Assembly (NCBI RefSeq): GCF_002878395.1
Contig: NC_061115.1
Location: forward strand, 55,065,937 to 55,129,936
Direction: 5' to 3'
Length of the DNA stretch: 64,000 nt
Origin: Capsicum annuum
Taxonomy: Eukaryota; Streptophyta; Magnoliopsida; Solanales; Solanaceae
The position numbers and the translations under genes were made by a program. The notes under the pieces are model-generated. The model searched no databases. It had not been told where the DNA came from and saw only the letters and a list, made by a program, of their open reading frames with translations. Shown piece after piece: positions 59,177 through 64,000 of this stretch. Every line of letters starts with the position of its first letter. Position 1 is the stretch's first letter.

Positions 59177-61576
59177 TATCGCGACCCGAGTCTACCCCCT
59201 AATCGCGACAAAGGTGCTTACGGTCATAAGTCACCATAATCTAACCTGTAAACTAGTACCTACTGTGATAAATGAATTAAATACTAATAATATACATTTT
59301 TGGAAACAATTGATAAATCCATAAGGTCTAAATACTAAAAATACGATTTACACTCAAGTCTGAAAAATTGATAAAAACTGTTAAGAACGAACCAACTGTC
59401 TAACTGACTGTCTGAATGTCTGAAAGCCACTAAACTGACTGACTGTGGAGTTTATGGGACAAACCCCCAATAAATCCAACTGACTAAGTAAAATAAATAC
59501 TAAAATAACTGAATGATAGATAAACTTATCCTCGAAGGATGAGGACTCACCAATGATGTTGCTGCTGTAACGCTGGATGGTCTAAGTATGATTAGGAAAC
59601 CAAGCATCTGAATGTATGATATTAAACATCATAGCACAAAGAAGAGTATACAGTCAGTACTTTAAATGTACTGATATATGAGATGAGGACAGGCTGAAAT
59701 GCATGGGTCAACTTTGCATAAAATAATAACATAAACACAATAGCATGAGATAAGTGAACATGAATAAACAAAACTATAGTATATGAGAATGCAAGACCAA
59801 GCATATATATATATATATACATATTTCTAAAATAAGTTGTAAACTAAAATACTAGAATCTGATAACTAAATAACTGAGAGTCTATATGCTTTAGTCAAGC
59901 AAACCTGAATTGACACTATACTGAATACTGGACTGAGACTGTGAGAGCTAGCTATAACTAACATGCCACAATCTGTGATATCAAGGATCAATCTATTACC
60001 CAGTTAGAAGGGTTCTATAATTTGCCAAGGGTACCAACACATGAATAATGATGTGGATTCAACTAGGATAATGTCTCACAGGACTAAAGAGTCACCCTAA
60101 ACTAGCAGGATTACTTAATCTAAACTGGCTAGATAGTTCTGTAACTCAGGGATTGCTACTAAGGGTCAAACCATATGCTGGCAGGAATGCCCCCATCCCT
60201 GGGTTCGCTCTATGCAAAATCCTATTCTGAACTGAATGACACTAGAACACTGTCTTATGTATGCCCCGAAGATGATAAGCTTAGGTCATGGTATTTTAAA
60301 AACAATAGTGCATACTGATTTTGAAGTAATTGTAAACGCGTAAACTAATGCCTTTGACATGAAGTAAGACTAGAACTTTTGTTCTAAAAGTGATAATTTG
60401 ATAATGAAAATGAAATCATGATTCTGTCTGACTTGTCACTTAAAAATGGAAATCCTGTAAAGCATATAGGTATTGGGTATTCATAACCCACCAACACTGA
60501 ATATAAATAAGAATAAGGATATATAAATTCTTTAAAAATCATAATAAGGAAGTCATTACTCAAAACCCACATTTCGACATTTCATCACACACAAGAAAGT
60601 CATGAATTTAAGCTTGGGAATGGGTAAATTATGCGATAATAACATAGTTACAATACTAAAATTGTGAATTAGGGATTTAACATAAAGATTTTATCATTCA
60701 AACGTGTAAGGGCTCATTCCATCGAAACACTTGTAAATATAATTTATAATCAAAATTGATAAGAGTTCAATGGAGATAATTTAACTTTAACATGTAAAAA
60801 CTCATAATTTAGTATAAAAAAGGGGTTCTTGGACTCCATGGGTGCAAAAGGCCCATGGATGAACTACACGCATACCTTAATAGATAATTTCTTGAAGATT
60901 GCTTGAACTTAGTAGCTTGGAACCTTGATTTCTTGAGAAAGAAGCTTGAATTTTTTCTTGGGAAAGGGTGGGTTTCTACGTGAGTTGATTTGATGAAGAT
61001 GGGAAAATAATGCCCATTTTTGAGTTATAAATCATGTTTGGACGACTGGGGATGAAGGGAAAGGACTAAACTACCCCTTGGCCTCTTTTTCCCATGTAAA
61101 TAAACCTCGTGGTATGACCCCCAGAAAAGTGGAGTGGACCTTGTGTTTTAACTCCCAAAAAGGTGGAATGCACCTCGTGTCACGAGCCTATCGCGAGACG
61201 TTATTGTTTCTCACAAAAATAGCCATAACTTTTTTCATGGGAATCAAATTATGGAAAAATTACTATCATTAGAAATCTAATTCAAACATCTATATTTTTA
61301 TGGGCATTGAGATGTGAAATTCAACATAAGTCAAAAGTTATACATATTATAAGTAGGACATTGTAGAATCAAATACAAAGGTTTGGACAAATCAAAGTCT
61401 TTTAGCTCAGCTTTTAGCTCAACTTTGCTCTAAGTGATTCCCATGAAATTTTTTTTACTTCAAAATCATTCTTAACACTAGGATAATGATCATGAAACAT
61501 GTATTCAAATATAAATCATGGGATTAGAGTTTACACGTGTAGGAACGATGGTTCAAGGGTTATCCCAAAAATGTGG
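59177..61576 (-). repeat. X 5' LTR (2.4 kb)
   Basis: It is the unbroken copy of 22616-22957 plus 37886-39924 and shows the region without T near 59515. A donor-like site lies at 60874-60875 (minus). An AT run at about 59803-59819 is shorter in the other copy (38167). Its outer end stops at 'aaaaatgtgg', about ten bases short of the TGTAACACCC start. No gene. Confidence 0.9.
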
Positions 61577-62621
61577 CTTTTTTTATTCTTCTTCATAATC
61601 TAAGGTACGTTAATCCTCCCACATTATTATTTCAACTAAAGGCATGTTTTATTAATGATTTTCATGGAATAATTGTTGTATGGTTTGGGTTTTAAAATAT
61701 ATGTTGGGGGTTTTGTTTCTAATGGTTGGCTATGGTTTTCCCATGTGTTTTGGTTTTCATTATTATAATGGTGGTTTGAACCGTTGGTTGCATGGTAATG
61801 GTTAATTGGTACTTGATTTTGGTTTTGGAAACTATATTTCCCTAATCTGTTTGCTAAACTACCTATGAGGATGCTTTTATTACATAGTTGGACTTTTCAA
61901 TGAAACTATTGCATGATATAACTTGTTAATGGAACCCTAAATTGGCATGGATGGTTTTAAGTGGTTTAAATGGTTAAATGGTAAGGTCTTGGTGGTTATG
62001 GTTTTTGTCTAATTGAAAGCCTTGTAGGGTACAAGGGAATACCCAAGCAAACATAACAATGAACTACTTGTAGGGTACATAGGATTCCCTCAAGTAAATT
62101 TAATAATGTAATCTTTGCGTACATGGGAATCCCTTTTCGTTAAAATATTTGGATAAGGAAATTTCTCGCAATTTCTAGTTAGTATGATAATACCACTACT
62201 GATAGCGTTGGTTAGTAATAAATAGAATGGTGGTTTGGTTATGTGGTAATGGTTTTAATTAGGCAATAATCATGGGGTGTGATAGCTAACCGTGAAGATG
62301 TGAGTCCAAGGAAAGAACATTGGAAACTCATACTTACTGACATAAGGATTGGTCATGGAGACCTTTTACTATACATAGTGGGTACATAGAAATCCCCTAT
62401 GTACATTTGTATATATGTATCATAAAAAGCGAAGGGTACACAGAAACCCCTACCTCTATTGTATCTCTGGTTCATGTGGATACACATATCTGGTCCCGTT
62501 CAATGGGTAACACTGGACCCATAAAGCCCATGGGTGGTTCTAGGACAGTTAAGCTACACATACCTAGGTAATGGTTTTAGCGGTATGCTAAACCCGATTC
62601 CCTTTTCTAGTATGGATTATG

Positions 62622-62658
<37 letters not shown>

Positions 62659-64000
62659 TTGTGAATGCATATGGTGTTTTACTTGGTTTTAAGGGTTGGA
62701 ATTGTTTTCTCCTTATTCTGAGTGCATGCTAACATTCATCTGCTAACCCATCTTTAGGTATAGTATCCCCACGCAATGCAGGAACCAACCGTTCTACTCC
62801 TACTGCTCAATGATTGAATTTGGGATCATCGTGAGTTCAGTTGTAGTGGTAATCTTCCATAATCTAGAAGGATCCATTTTATGCCATAGATTTCTTTACA
62901 TATTTTGGTCATTTCGTAGACTTTGGTTTTGGCTATGTTTAGGGGCATGCCCCAATAGAAAATTATTTTACCTTTGGTTAGAGGCTTTGTAGGACTACTA
63001 TGGGTTGATATAGGCAGTGTCAACATTGGTATTAGTGTTGGTATTAGTATTTGTATTGGGGCTGATACCATTGAGTTATATTTGATTTATGATTGTTCCA
63101 TTTTTCTTTAGACTATATATATACATATTGGGTTACGGTTTTGGTTATGGATTAGCACCTATTATTGTTATTGGTTGGGAATGGGATGGTTTGACTTGCT
63201 TGGGTTTTCATGGTTATGTATCTATCCCAGAGTCTGGAATTGTACAAAATGCTATCTTATTTTATGCTTGAAATTCATTCGACTGGGGGTATATGTTGAT
63301 TGGTTGGGTTAGGTATTGGGAGTGGTTTTCGATCTTGGTTGGACTTGAGATATCTATTACAATAAGGCCTAAGTTCAGGTCATGTTACTAAGTTTTATGG
63401 CTCTCAAAGTTTATTCTTATTCTTCATTACTCATGCTTAGGGTTTTGCAGTCTTTGTCTTATTCAAGTTTAATGTGAGTCATTTATACTTCACATGCATC
63501 ATATGAAATTTTATATGTATAGTAAGTTAGCATTTTACTTATGCATTCACCCCCACATACTTAGTACATTCCATAGGTACTGACCTACATATATGTCTAT
63601 GTGCTATATTATTTTATAATGTTGGTTCTAGTGCTCATTTCTAGCAGCATGATTGACTACGAGCATCATCACCTACATCCTTACTTTTGGTAAGTCCTTA
63701 TACTCCAAGGACCCAATTTATAAGATTTCTATACGTTGATGAAAGCATTTTAGTTATTTGATTTCTAGTTATGTTAGGGTTAGCTGGGGGTCTATCGTAG
63801 TGGCTCTCTAGTCAGTAGTAGAGGCTTGCCTAACTGTTTATATTTAAGTTTAAAGAGTAGTTTAAAGGTTTACTAGTTAAAGACTTTCATCTAACATATA
63901 AATTCATTTACCTTTAGATTCTAATATGCTAGTTTGCTATTCATATGTATTTCAATTGGAGAAGGCATTATGGGTTAGCTTCGGATTATTCATAGTCTTG
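61577..64000 (+). repeat. LTR W, second part
   Basis: It continues W after X and runs to the window edge. Shared landmarks with the A1 LTR are 'taacactggacccataaagc' (compare 'atctgacccatatagcccat' at 160) and, with G1, 'gtacattccataggtactga'. A donor-like 'ctaag|gtacgttaat' lies at 61605-61606. Open frames in it (62810-63271) lack any recognisable domain and face repeats of 'ggtattagtgttg'. No primer-binding site is reached. Confidence 0.6.
62628..62656. repeat. (TA)n microsatellite in LTR W
   Basis: About 14 uninterrupted TA units, seen directly. Confidence 0.95.

Larger units (their letters stand above)
22616..61576 (-). mobile_element. Element X, minus-strand gypsy-type element split by T and Y
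   Basis: Two copies of one ~2.4-kb LTR bound it: the 3' LTR (22616-22957 plus 37886-39924) and the 5' LTR (59177-61576). A primer-binding site lies inside the 5' LTR (59159-59171), and the region inside the 3' LTR carries a complementary polypurine tract (about 39925-39940, 'ttatctcccccttgg'). After removal of the insertions the internal region is only about 4 kb, with gag and protease traces and no RT or integrase. The left flank ends in GTCTT; the right LTR end is eroded by about ten bases, so the duplication cannot be confirmed. Confidence 0.8.

Noticed and set aside
62810..63271. Possible genes in LTR W
   Set aside because: Frames of 60-81 codons on both strands overlap and are low-complexity; LTR landmarks lie on both sides.

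Overview
The window reads as nuclear heterochromatin of a flowering plant. I favour the nightshade family because the LTR ends, leader sequences and chromodomain polyproteins resemble those I know from Solanaceae; that is recall, not a search. It is AT-rich, shows no intact cellular gene, no bacterial-type operon and no convincing tRNA or rRNA. Almost every base belongs to old, broken LTR retrotransposons, mostly Ty3/gypsy chromoviruses of the Tekay/Del kind, plus one Ty1/copia element of the SIRE/Maximus kind and one Ty3/gypsy element of the Athila/Tat kind. Every coding region is a pseudogene with many stops or frameshifts.

Layout. 1-9720: two plus-strand chromovirus remnants, A1 (5' LTR tail, gag, protease, integrase tail, 3' LTR) and A2 (gag scrap, protease, RT, RNase H, integrase, chromodomain). 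9721-12384: non-coding LTR-like sequence (B) with an AT microsatellite and a short tandem repeat. 12385-21450: minus-strand copia element C with an envelope-like ORF, split by a solo LTR, D (15075-17478). 21451-21976: LTR-like relic. 21977-64000: a plus-strand LTR, W, split by everything between 22616 and 61576.

Inside W is element X (minus strand, 22616-61576), which has LTRs, a gag/protease remnant and no RT or integrase. Its 3' LTR is split at 22957/37881 by element T, flanked by the 5-bp duplication GAAAG. T is the most unusual object here: its two ~1.7-kb LTRs face each other in inverted orientation. T's left LTR is split by G1 (23839-34083, duplication TTGGT), the best preserved element, with a near-complete gag-pol frame. 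X's internal region is split by Y (42271-57548, duplication ATTTC), a tandem LTR-internal-LTR-internal-LTR array, whose first unit is split by a solo LTR Z (43704-46075, duplication GTCAG). The relative order is therefore W, then X, then T and Y, then G1 and Z.

Themes across families: the RT catalytic doublet is damaged or deleted in every copy where the region can be read; most stops in G1 are TAG where glutamine is expected, as methylated CAG decays; several unrelated LTR families carry a GC-rich island of short palindromes between the LTR start and the promoter; and several carry a splice-donor-like site in the LTR leader with an acceptor-like site just before the gag start. One ~175-bp foreign insert with an open frame (42459-42633) remains unidentified.
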